Below, in pieces: positions 28,759 through 36,732 of a stretch of DNA of 64,000 nt. The stretch is taken from the NCBI GenBank assembly GCA_902802585.1, contig CADCMR010000003.1, positions 106,394 through 170,393 on the forward strand, read 5' to 3'. Source of the DNA: an uncultured bacterium (GTDB taxonomy: Bacteria > Verrucomicrobiota > Lentisphaeria > Victivallales > UBA1829). Numbering within the stretch: the stretch's first letter is position 1; each line of letters starts with the position of its first letter. A program made the position numbers and the translations under genes. Below the pieces are notes generated by a model. It had not been told where the DNA came from and did not search any database. It saw only the letters and a program-made list of their open reading frames with translations.

Positions 28759-28804
28759 GCCGCGCGCGCGGCGCAACACGCGGAAACAGTAAAAGAAACA
28801 GGTA

Positions 28805-29437
28805 TCAGCGCGGGAAATACAGCAGCAGCGGCGCACGCCCGTCGAACGTCAACGAAAACTCCGACGCGTTCGTTTCGTTCAGCGTGCCGCACCACCAGAA
28901 GGGCAGGCGGAGCCTGTCGAGCGGGTACGCCAGCCCGGTCGCCGTGATCGGCATTTCCGGGTGGAAACTGAAAATCGAAACCTTTGTACCGGCGGGCCGG
29001 CGGAACGAGGCTGACTTCAGGACGGGCAGGAACGTGCCGTAATCAGTCTCCATGCGGACGTCCGCTCCGGCGGATGCGAACATCGGGAGCAGGGACGCGT
29101 TGCCGAGCAGATGGTCCTCGCGGCGGCCCCCCGCCCCGAGGATCACGATCACCCTCCAGCCGCGCGCCATGCACGCCCGGAACGCCTTCGAGAGGTCGTT
29201 CGTCTCCTGTTCGGATTCGTGGACGAGGCGCTTTCCGAAGCGTTTCTTCAAAGCGGGATCGAGGCTGTCCAGGTCGCCGACCACGAGGTCGGGTTCCAGC
29301 CCGGCGCGCAGCAGCGCGGATGCGGCGCCGTCACAGCACACGATCCGTGCGGCGGCGCGAAGCGTCTCCAGAAGGCATTTGCGGCGCGGGAAACTCCCGT
29401 TCGCCAGGATGACCGTGTATTGCGCGGAACCGACCAC
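28805..29437 (-). CDS. thiN: thiamine pyrophosphokinase
   Basis: 210 residues from a GTG at 29437 that has GGAGG 5 bases upstream. A TTG at 29461, overlapping the arnD stop, would add eight residues but has no clear ribosome site. Transfers pyrophosphate from ATP to thiamine. Motifs: 'ARIVCCDGAASALLRAG', 'PDLVVGDLDSLDP', 'QETNDLSKAFRACMARGW' and 'VILGAGGRREDHLLGNASLL', all standard for the family. It is the last gene of the arn operon, though it has no known link to lipid A. Confidence 0.85.
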   Translation of the reverse strand: MVGSAQYTVILANGSFPRRKCLLETLRAAARIVCCDGAASALLRAGLEPDLVVGDLDSLDPALKKRFGKRLVHESEQETNDLSKAFRACMARGWRVIVILGAGGRREDHLLGNASLLPMFASAGADVRMETDYGTFLPVLKSASFRRPAGTKVSIFSFHPEMPITATGLAYPLDRLRLPFWWCGTLNETNASEFSLTFDGRAPLLLYFPR

Positions 29438-29457
29438 AATCGCCTCCGGAACGCGTT

Positions 29458-30345
29458 TCAATCGGACTGCAGCGCCATCCAGCCCTCACGTCCGGGCAGC
29501 ACGCCGGGACGGATGGAGCCGGACGGGATCGTGGAGATGTTCTGCGGCAGCAGGTCGCCCGGCGCGCAGAATTCGATCCCGCGCGCCTTCGCCATGCCGA
29601 GGAAGTCGTCGAAGAGGTCAGCGCAGATGCCGCCCTCCGCCTCGGCGTGGATGGTCAGCAGGTTCATGCCGTCGGGCGAGGCTGTGGCGAGGAGGCGTTC
29701 GTTGTAGTTTTCGCGCGTGACGCCGTCGCGGCCGAGCAGTTCGTCGTAAGTCGGCATGTTGAGCGGGATCTGCGGCGTTTCGAGCTGTTTGCCGTCCACG
29801 GCCGGGCGGAAAATGGAGCTGCCGCGGCAGTCGCTGTTGTAGCGGAAGCGGAACGTCTCCTTGGCGGCGAGCACGGCGTCGGTGGTTTTCCAGCCGGGGG
29901 AGGCGGAGCAGACGGGCGGCTTGCCGGTGATGCGTTCGATCTCGTCGTACGCGAGGCGCAGATGCTTCATGATGAGCTCGGGCGAAAACGACGCGATGCG
30001 GTTCTGCCACTTGCAGTGGTCCCAGGCGTGAAGCCCGATCTCATGCCCGGCGGCGGCGCAGTCGCGCAACACCTGTTCGTTGCGCCGTCCGATCGCCGGA
30101 CCGGGCCATGCCGTCCCCATGAGCAGGATGTCCTTGCCGTACAGCCCGGGGGCGTTCGTGCGGAGCATCTTGAACAGGAAAGTCGGCTTCAGCAGACGCC
30201 ACAGGTTGCGCCCCATGTTGTCCGGGCCAACCGAGAAGAAATACGCCGCGCGGACACCGTGGCGGTCCATCGTGCGCAGGAGGGACGGCACCCCCCTGCG
30301 CGTGCCGCGGAACGTATCGACGTCTACGCGGATTGCGATTTTCAT
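29458..30345 (-). CDS. arnD: 4-deoxy-4-formamido-L-arabinose-phosphoundecaprenol deformylase
   Basis: 295 residues. Polysaccharide-deacetylase fold: '[46 protein letters not shown]', with the metal Asp in RVDVDT, '[15 protein letters not shown]' (H-x-x-x-H), '[10 protein letters not shown]' and '[11 protein letters not shown]'. The '[13 protein letters not shown]' and '[17 protein letters not shown]' runs match ArnD and set it apart from generic deacetylases. Removes the formyl group from undecaprenyl-phosphate-L-Ara4FN on the inner membrane. Overlaps arnA by 4 bases. Confidence 0.92.
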   Translation of the reverse strand: MKIAIRVDVDTFRGTRRGVPSLLRTMDRHGVRAAYFFSVGPDNMGRNLWRLLKPTFLFKMLRTNAPGLYGKDILLMGTAWPGPAIGRRNEQVLRDCAAAGHEIGLHAWDHCKWQNRIASFSPELIMKHLRLAYDEIERITGKPPVCSASPGWKTTDAVLAAKETFRFRYNSDCRGSSIFRPAVDGKQLETPQIPLNMPTYDELLGRDGVTRENYNERLLATASPDGMNLLTIHAEAEGGICADLFDDFLGMAKARGIEFCAPGDLLPQNISTIPSGSIRPGVLPGREGWMALQSD

Positions 30346-32333
30346 TTTTTAATCCCGAACTCGCCGGAGGAGATCGCCTGCTGGAGGAAGAAGTCGAGCG
30401 TCTGCTTGATGGATTCGCGCAGGGGCACGACGGGCTTCCAGTTGCAGTACTTCATGGCGTTGCGGATGCTGGGCTTGCGGTGCTGGCAGTCCTGGTAACC
30501 CGCGCCGTAGAAGGTGCCGCTTTCGACTTCCTTGCAGCCGGCGAACGGCGGGAATTTCTTGCGGAGCGGATGTTCGTTGAAGAGTTCGACGAGGATTTCG
30601 GCGAGCTCCTTGATGCTGGCTTCGTTGTCCGGGTTGCCGATGTTGATGATCTTGCCGTCGCAGAGACCGTCCTTGTTCTCGATGATGCGGAACAGGCACT
30701 CAATGCCGTCGGTCACGTGCGTGAAGCAGCGTTTCTGCGCGCCGCCGTCGATGAGCAGGATCGGGTTGCCCTGCACCAGGTTCAGGATCAGCTGGGTGAT
30801 GGCGCGCGAGCTGCCGATGCGGGCGGAGGAGAGCGAATCGAGCTTCGGACCCATCCAGTTGAACGGCCGGAAGAGCGTGAACTTGAGACCGCGGGACGCG
30901 CCGTATGCCCAGATCACGCGGTCGAGCATCTGCTTGCTGCAGGAGTAAATCCAGCGCTGCATGCGGATCGGACCGAGGATGAGGCGGGAATTGTCCTCGT
31001 CGAAGTTCTCGTCATCGCACATGGCGTAGACTTCGGACGTGGAGGGGAAGATGATGCGCTTGTTGTACTTGGCGCAGTAGCGGACGATCTTCAGGTTCTC
31101 CTCGAAGTCGAGCTCGAAGACGCGCAGCGGATTGCGCGTGTACTCGATCGGGGTGGCGATGGCGACCAGCGGCAGCACCACGTCGCACTTGCGGACGTGG
31201 TATTCGATCCACTCATGGTTGATCTGCACATCGCCCTCGAAGAAGTGGAAATCGGGATGGGACAGCAGGTCGGTGATGTATCCGCTGCGGAGGTCCATGC
31301 CGTACACCTCGTAGTTGCCGTCCTCCAGCAGCCGCTGGCTGATGGCGCTTCCGATGAAGCCGTTCACGCCCAGGATCAGCACGCTTTTCTTGCGTTTCGG
31401 ACCGACGACCGGCGAATTGGTCAGGACCATCTTCGGGGTGAAACGACTGTCCGCGGCAAGCTGTTCGCCGGTCGTGTACAGACCGCCGTCCTTCTGTGCG
31501 AAGTTCACCTGCACGGCGCCCTTGCCGCAGGCAATCACGAACGGGGCGGTGGAGACAATGGTCCCCGCCGGGGCTTTCTTCTTCAGCGGCACGACGGAGA
31601 CGTCCCAGATGAAGTATTTCTGGGCAGCGATGAACGTGAACGCGCCGGGGAAGGGACGGGTCACGCCGCGCACGAGATTACGGACGGAGACGGCGTCCTT
31701 CGTCCAGTCGATGAGTCCGTCGGCAGGGCAGCGGTGCCCGAAATACGTCGCCTGCTTTTCATCCTGCTTTTTGCCTTTCGCCTTGCCCGCAAGTACGGAC
31801 GGCAGGACCTTTTTGAGCATCTTTTCGGCGGCGGCCGCCGCCTTCAGGTGCGCGTCCTTCGCCGTATCGGAATCCGCGATTGCGAACTTCTCCTGCGCCA
31901 CGATGTCGCCGGCGTCGACCTTCGCGGTCATCTTGTGGAGCGTCACGCCCGATTCCTTTTCGCCGTTGATCACCGCCCAGTTCAGCGGGGCGCAGCCGCG
32001 GTATTTCGGGAGGAGCGAGCCGTGGAGGTTGAACGCGCCCTTCTTCGGGATGGCGAGGATGTCCTTGCCGATGACCTTGCGGTAGTAAAACGAGAAGATG
32101 AAGTCGGGGGCCATCTTCTTGATGCGTCCCGCCCAAAGCGGGTGGTTGACGTCCTCCGGCGCGAAGACCGGGATGCCGAGGGAGGCGGCGGTTTCGGCGA
32201 CGGAACGGAACCAGAGGTTTTCATTGGGATCGTCGGCGTGGGTGAAGACGGCCTGGATGGTCACGCCCGCCTTGACGAGCTGTTCGATGCCGATGCATCC
32301 GATGTTGTTGTACGCGAAGACGACTGCTTTCAT
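30342..32333 (-). CDS. arnA: bifunctional UDP-L-Ara4N formyltransferase / UDP-glucuronate oxidative decarboxylase
   Basis: 663 residues, same two-domain order and length as E. coli ArnA. Formyltransferase (about 1-300): '[35 protein letters not shown]' with the catalytic Asn-His region. Decarboxylase (about 315-660): Rossmann '[18 protein letters not shown]', '[39 protein letters not shown]', catalytic '[12 protein letters not shown]' and '[18 protein letters not shown]' (Y-x-x-x-K type). '[14 protein letters not shown]' and '[21 protein letters not shown]' are nearly the enterobacterial text. Overlaps arnD; 6 bases after arnC. Confidence 0.96.
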   Translation of the reverse strand: MKAVVFAYNNIGCIGIEQLVKAGVTIQAVFTHADDPNENLWFRSVAETAASLGIPVFAPEDVNHPLWAGRIKKMAPDFIFSFYYRKVIGKDILAIPKKGAFNLHGSLLPKYRGCAPLNWAVINGEKESGVTLHKMTAKVDAGDIVAQEKFAIADSDTAKDAHLKAAAAAEKMLKKVLPSVLAGKAKGKKQDEKQATYFGHRCPADGLIDWTKDAVSVRNLVRGVTRPFPGAFTFIAAQKYFIWDVSVVPLKKKAPAGTIVSTAPFVIACGKGAVQVNFAQKDGGLYTTGEQLAADSRFTPKMVLTNSPVVGPKRKKSVLILGVNGFIGSAISQRLLEDGNYEVYGMDLRSGYITDLLSHPDFHFFEGDVQINHEWIEYHVRKCDVVLPLVAIATPIEYTRNPLRVFELDFEENLKIVRYCAKYNKRIIFPSTSEVYAMCDDENFDEDNSRLILGPIRMQRWIYSCSKQMLDRVIWAYGASRGLKFTLFRPFNWMGPKLDSLSSARIGSSRAITQLILNLVQGNPILLIDGGAQKRCFTHVTDGIECLFRIIENKDGLCDGKIINIGNPDNEASIKELAEILVELFNEHPLRKKFPPFAGCKEVESGTFYGAGYQDCQHRKPSIRNAMKYCNWKPVVPLRESIKQTLDFFLQQAISSGEFGIKK

Positions 32334-32339
32334 GCGGTG

Positions 32340-33308
32340 TCACTCCTGTTCTTTGGGTTGGGTATTGTTTTTGCGATGAATCGATTCGATGAAGAATTGG
32401 GGGCGGGCGCGCGAGTTCAGGTGGATCTTCCCGATGTACTCGCCCATAAGCCCCATGGACGCGAACTGCATGCCGATGAGCACGAAGACGACGGCGAACA
32501 ACGCGAACGTGCCGCCGAAGCCCCAGTCCTTGTCAATCTGGGAGCGGATGAAGACGTACAGACCGAACAGCACGCCGAACGCGCCGACGCCGAACCCGAA
32601 GAAGGTCAGCAGACGCAGCGGGAACGTACTGGTGCCGGTCAGCAGGTCGTACTGGAGCGCAATCAGCTTCATCACGCTGTATTTCGAGACGCCCGCCGCA
32701 CGCTCGGCGTGCTTCACATGCACCTCGACCGACTTGCGCGCGTAGGACATCGCGAGCATCGGGATGAACTTGCCGTTCTCGTGGCACAGCAGGATCGCGT
32801 CCACGACGTTCCGGCTGTAGCCGCGGAGCATGCAGCCGTAGTCGGTCATGGTCTTTCCGTTGCAGAGCTTGCGGACCATGAGGTTGACCATCTTCGAGCC
32901 GACCTTGCGGAACAGCGTGTCCTGGCGGTTCTCGCGGATGGAGCCGACCACGTCGTAGCCCTCGCGCAGCTTTTCCAGGAGCTTGTGGATCTCCTCCGGC
33001 GGGTTCTGCAGGTCGGCGTCGAGCGTGACGACGTATTTGCCGCGCGACGTCTGGAGCCCGGCGGTCACGGCGGCGTGCTGGCCGAAGTTCGAGGTCAGGA
33101 TCACCCCCACGATGCGCGGGTCATTCCGCGACGCCTCGATGATCATTTCCATGCTGCGGTCGGCGCTGCCGTCGTCCACGAGGATAATCTCGGTCGTGCA
33201 GTCCAGCTTGTCGCATGCCGCGGTCGTGCGGGCGATAAGCTCCGTCAGGTTTTCTTCCTCGTTGTACACCGGAATGACGAGGGAAAGTTCGATTTCGGGC
33301 GTGGTCAT
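32340..33308 (-). CDS. arnC: undecaprenyl-phosphate 4-deoxy-4-formamido-L-arabinose transferase
   Basis: 322 residues. GT2 glycosyltransferase: 'LSLVIPVYNEEENLTELIARTTAACDKL', 'IILVDDGSADRS', 'DADLQNPPEEIHKLLEKLREGYDVVGSIRENRQDTLFRKVGSKM', then 'DYGCMLRGYSRNVVDAILLCHENGKFIPMLA'. Two C-terminal membrane helices (about 235-260 and 270-295) and 'MGEYIGKIHLNSRARP'. The text follows E. coli ArnC closely. It transfers L-Ara4FN from UDP to undecaprenyl phosphate on the cytoplasmic face. The start overlaps the arnT stop. Confidence 0.93.
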   Translation of the reverse strand: MTTPEIELSLVIPVYNEEENLTELIARTTAACDKLDCTTEIILVDDGSADRSMEMIIEASRNDPRIVGVILTSNFGQHAAVTAGLQTSRGKYVVTLDADLQNPPEEIHKLLEKLREGYDVVGSIRENRQDTLFRKVGSKMVNLMVRKLCNGKTMTDYGCMLRGYSRNVVDAILLCHENGKFIPMLAMSYARKSVEVHVKHAERAAGVSKYSVMKLIALQYDLLTGTSTFPLRLLTFFGFGVGAFGVLFGLYVFIRSQIDKDWGFGGTFALFAVVFVLIGMQFASMGLMGEYIGKIHLNSRARPQFFIESIHRKNNTQPKEQE

Positions 33309-35371
33309 GGTTGTTTTGTCCCTTCAGTTTCCGATCCGGACCAGTCCTGGCGATTGCGGTTCACCGGGACTTTTTCTGCGGCGGATTCGGATAAATGGAA
33401 AAAGATATAGATGCGTTTCTCGTTCATTTTTTTGATTTTGCGCAATGTTTTCGGGTCATCCTGCCAGCCGGGCTTCGCCCGGAGCTTTTCTAGCGTATAC
33501 TCCTGAATCCGGGACAGGTCGGAGACTCTGTAGCCCATTTCCTCGCCGTGCAGAATCTCCACGATGTCCCGGCACTCCTCGGACTCCTCCAGCCTGTCCA
33601 GCCAGTCGCCGCGCGTGATCACCATGCCCCCGTGCTCCAGGACATCCGCCAGGAAAACGCGGAACTCGTCCGGTCCCTCGATTTCGACCGTGTCGGAGGT
33701 GAACGTCCGGTTGGTGTCGTCCAGCTTCTCCAGCGAGAACGAGCGGATGGGTTCCGGGAGTCTCAGATAATACGTGAGCTCAGCGTTGCCGACCGATCCG
33801 AAGTACGCCGTGCGCTTCAGGAAACCGGGATCGAGCTTCGTCAGCCTCTTCAGGTCGAAACGGGTCATTCTGTAGAACATTCTGTCCGGATCGAACGAAT
33901 CCGTATCGCCGAAGGTGGGGATCACGACAGAGAAGACGGTGAACATCACGAACGCCACGAACGGAACGGCGCGGTTCAGAGGATCGGCGGACGGGGCAAA
34001 CGCACCCTCCCCGCCCTCGTGAAGCAGCTTTTTACGGGAACGCCGCCAGATCACCAGAGAGGCGATCCCCGCGATGAACCCGAACGGAAGGAGGAAGAAC
34101 ATGACATATTTCAGATCGGACCATAGGAGCAGGGGGCGGAACAGCCGCCCGATTCCGGCGGGGGAGATCGCCGCATACGCCATCAGCGACGCGGTCATGA
34201 AAATCAGGAGCCCCGCGGCATACGGGATCAGCACGTCCACGAGCTTCGCGAACTTGTCGGTGATCTTCCGCAGGAAAGACCAGCCCTCTTGCGGTTCGGA
34301 GAACCACGCCGCCGTAAAGAGCGTGCACCACGGCACGATCGGCAGGATGTAGTAGGAACGGCGCGACCGCGAGGCGGAGAACAGCACGAAGATGAACACG
34401 ATGGAAATGAAGAGCCACAGCGTGTCCTTCGAGCCCTGTTTGCGCCGGACGAGCTCGCGAATGTAGTCAATGAGCGCGAAAACGAAGAACGGCGTCCACG
34501 GGATCATCAGGCGCGGCACATACAGGAAATACACGTAGAACGGGTCATCCTTGTGGTCCCACGGATTGAACACGCGCATCAGGTTCTCACGGAACACCAG
34601 CACGATACCGCTCGCGCCGTATTGCTCCGAGGTCAGCGCCTCCAGCACGAACGGTACGGCATACAGGCAGAGCCCGCCGAGAAACAGCGCGAGGAAGAAT
34701 TTCCAGTTCAGATGCACCCGGAACGATTTCCGGACGACGCAGTCGATCACCGCCAGCGCGGGCGGGATGACGAACGCGGGCAGCCCTTTAGTCTGCGCCC
34801 CGACCGCGCAACAGCCCCAGAATGCGAAATACGCCCAGAAGGACGGCGTTTCGCGGTGGTGCAGATACACTGTCACCGCCATCACGATGAAGACCGTCTG
34901 CTCCATGTCGGCTTCGGCGAGGCGACCCCAGCTGATGAACGAATATGTGCTGAGCAGGATCCAGCCCGCCAGGTAAGCCGTGCGGTCCGAGTAGAACTTG
35001 CGGGCGACGGAAACGATGCAGGCAAGCCCGGCCAAGGCGAAGAGCACGCTCGGCATACGGACCGAAAACTCGGTCACGCGCCCGCCGCCGAGCTTCGATA
35101 CGACCGCGGCGAACCAGTAGCTGACCAGCGGTTTGTCGAAGTACGCCTGTCCGTTGATGCGCGGGTGCAGCCAGTCGCCGGTCATGAGCATTTCACGGAC
35201 GACTTCGAACCAGCGGGCTTCTGAATGGATGGCGGACTGGGAATCCAGGCAGGTGAAGAGGACGAACCAGGCGAACACCCAGAACGTGATCCACTTCGCG
35301 TTTTTGCGAATTGAGGGTATCAGCGTGTCGCTGCACTTCTGAAACCGCATCAAGTCAAACCCGCCGGACAT
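33305..35371 (-). CDS. arnT: ArnT-like 4-amino-4-deoxy-L-arabinose lipid A transferase
   Basis: 688 residues. GT-C integral membrane transferase. The first periplasmic loop carries 'SEARWFEVVREMLMTGDWLHPRINGQAYFDKPLVSYW', the PMT/ArnT pattern (E/D-x-R...REM-x-x-x-G-D-W...KP...YW). About a dozen hydrophobic segments span residues 25-470. A soluble C-terminal part of about 200 residues follows, ending at the membrane-free 'HLSESAAEKVPVNRNRQDW'. E. coli ArnT is about 550 residues, so this protein is longer. Named from the operon and the loop; the lipid A site is not proven. The ATG at 35350 is a possible alternative start. Confidence 0.8.
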   Translation of the reverse strand: MSGGFDLMRFQKCSDTLIPSIRKNAKWITFWVFAWFVLFTCLDSQSAIHSEARWFEVVREMLMTGDWLHPRINGQAYFDKPLVSYWFAAVVSKLGGGRVTEFSVRMPSVLFALAGLACIVSVARKFYSDRTAYLAGWILLSTYSFISWGRLAEADMEQTVFIVMAVTVYLHHRETPSFWAYFAFWGCCAVGAQTKGLPAFVIPPALAVIDCVVRKSFRVHLNWKFFLALFLGGLCLYAVPFVLEALTSEQYGASGIVLVFRENLMRVFNPWDHKDDPFYVYFLYVPRLMIPWTPFFVFALIDYIRELVRRKQGSKDTLWLFISIVFIFVLFSASRSRRSYYILPIVPWCTLFTAAWFSEPQEGWSFLRKITDKFAKLVDVLIPYAAGLLIFMTASLMAYAAISPAGIGRLFRPLLLWSDLKYVMFFLLPFGFIAGIASLVIWRRSRKKLLHEGGEGAFAPSADPLNRAVPFVAFVMFTVFSVVIPTFGDTDSFDPDRMFYRMTRFDLKRLTKLDPGFLKRTAYFGSVGNAELTYYLRLPEPIRSFSLEKLDDTNRTFTSDTVEIEGPDEFRVFLADVLEHGGMVITRGDWLDRLEESEECRDIVEILHGEEMGYRVSDLSRIQEYTLEKLRAKPGWQDDPKTLRKIKKMNEKRIYIFFHLSESAAEKVPVNRNRQDWSGSETEGTKQP

Positions 35372-35378
35372 GCTCGTT

Positions 35379-36530
35379 TTACCTCGCCAGGATCTCTTTG
35401 CAGGTGTCGATCACGTCGTCGACGTCGGCGTCGGACATGCCGGGGAAGAACGGCAGAGAGAAGATGCGCTCGCTGTTCCATTCGGTATTCGGCAGCGCGC
35501 CCGCCGGGACGGACCACGTTTCGCGGTAGTATTTCTGGCCGTGGACGCAGCGGAAATGCAGTCCGGTGCCGATGTTGCGCTTCTTGAGCTCGGACATGAA
35601 ATCGTCGCGCGTGATGCCGGCCTTGTCGACGTCCAGGCGCACGACCATCAGGTGGTAGGAATCCTTGTATTCGTACGCAGGCTGCGCCAGCGGGATCAGC
35701 TCGGGGATGTCCGCGAGGCGTTCGCGGTAAAGCGCCGCCAGATGCCCGCGTTCGGCGTTCATGCGGTCCACGCGCGTGAGCTGGGTGATGCCCAGCACCG
35801 CCTGCATGTCCGGCATGTTGAACTTGAATCCGGGTTCGACCACCTGCGCCTGCGGGGCGCGACCCATGGTCTGGCGGTCATAGGCGTCCACGCCGAGACC
35901 ATGGAACTTGAGGCTGCGGACGCGGTCGGCAAGCGCAGAATCGTCCGTAGCGAACATGCCGCCCTCGCCCGTCGTGATGTTTTTGATCGGGTGGAACGAG
36001 AACATCACATGCCCGCGCTTGCCGACGCGTTCGCCTTTGAACTCGGCGCCGAGGGCGTGCGCGGCATCCTCGATGAGCACGACGTTGTGTTTGGCGGCGA
36101 CGGCGCGGATCTTGTCAAGCTCCAGCACGCCGCCCGCGAAATGGACCGGGACGATCGCCCTCGTGCACGGCGTGATCGCCGCCTCGATCGCTTCCGCCGT
36201 GATCATGAGCGTGTCGCGGTCGCAGTCGACGAAGACCGGCTTCGCGCCGTACAGGGAAACGACGTTCGGCAGGGAAACCCACGTCATGGACGGCGTGATG
36301 ACCTCGTCGCCGGGCTTCAGTCCGAGCGCGCGGAACAGCACTTGCATCACGGACGTCTCGGACGTCATTGGGATCGCGTGCTTCGCGCCGGTGTAGGCGC
36401 AGAAAGCCTTTTCGAATTCGGCGTTCTTCGGACCAGTGGTGATCCAGCCGGAACGCAGCACGTTGGCGACCTCGGAGATCTCCCACTCCTGGATCGAGGG
36501 CTTGGAGAAAGGCAGAAATGTTTCGCGCAT
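35379..36530 (-). CDS. arnB: UDP-4-amino-4-deoxy-L-arabinose-oxoglutarate aminotransferase
   Basis: 383 residues. PLP enzyme of the DegT/DnrJ/EryC1 fold that aminates UDP-4-keto-arabinose using glutamate. 'FLPFSKPSIQEWEISEVANVLRSGWITTGPKNAEFEKAF' opens the protein as in E. coli ArnB. 'PVHFAGGVLELDKIRAVA', 'VLIEDAAHALGAEFKG' and the PLP lysine in 'MFSFHPIKNITTGEGGMF' follow. 'LKFHGLGVDAYDRQTMGRAPQAQVVEPGFKFNM' is highly specific to ArnB. First gene of the operon, behind a consensus-like promoter. Confidence 0.95.
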   Translation of the reverse strand: MRETFLPFSKPSIQEWEISEVANVLRSGWITTGPKNAEFEKAFCAYTGAKHAIPMTSETSVMQVLFRALGLKPGDEVITPSMTWVSLPNVVSLYGAKPVFVDCDRDTLMITAEAIEAAITPCTRAIVPVHFAGGVLELDKIRAVAAKHNVVLIEDAAHALGAEFKGERVGKRGHVMFSFHPIKNITTGEGGMFATDDSALADRVRSLKFHGLGVDAYDRQTMGRAPQAQVVEPGFKFNMPDMQAVLGITQLTRVDRMNAERGHLAALYRERLADIPELIPLAQPAYEYKDSYHLMVVRLDVDKAGITRDDFMSELKKRNIGTGLHFRCVHGQKYYRETWSVPAGALPNTEWNSERIFSLPFFPGMSDADVDDVIDTCKEILAR

Positions 36531-36572
36531 AAAATAGTATCCTGTCTGAACTGTTGCGATAAATATTTATAT

Positions 36573-36601
36573 AATATACCCCTGTAATTGAAGATATGCA
36601 A
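36573..36601 (-). promoter_or_regulatory. sigma70 promoter of the arn operon
   Basis: TTGCAT (36596-36601), 17-bp spacer, TATATT (36573-36578) on the minus strand, about 42 bases before arnB. No PmrA-type direct repeat was recognised upstream, so constitutive expression is possible. Confidence 0.7.
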
Positions 36602-36675
36602 GCGCGCCCGCGCGAATCACGCCAAAAAAAACGGAAAAGATTGCATACAGGGAAGGACCGCGCTCCGCGGACGCG

Positions 36676-36711
36676 AAAAAAGACGGCACACCGGGGAGGG
36701 CATGCCGTCTT
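36676..36711 (-). terminator. rho-independent terminator after secDF
   Basis: On the minus strand AAGACGGCA / TGCCGTCTT form a perfect 9-bp stem with a 14-base loop, running into six T. It lies 22 bases after the secDF stop. Confidence 0.85.
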
Positions 36712-36732
36712 GCGGAATCAGTTCGGGAAAGG

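Noticed and set aside
28759-28785. GC palindrome GCCGCGCGCGCGGC as terminator of the arn operon
   Set aside because: It is a simple CG alternation, and the bases that follow in the transcript direction are TTGAAAAAAGG, the -35 region of pfp, without a T tract.
30333-33410. Very long open frame on the plus strand opposite arnA and arnC (over 1000 codons)
   Set aside because: It mirrors arn genes with clear family motifs, has no ribosome site and no family text. Long antisense frames are expected in GC-rich coding DNA. The same holds for the frames opposite purSL (20377-23025) and secDF (36811-39885).
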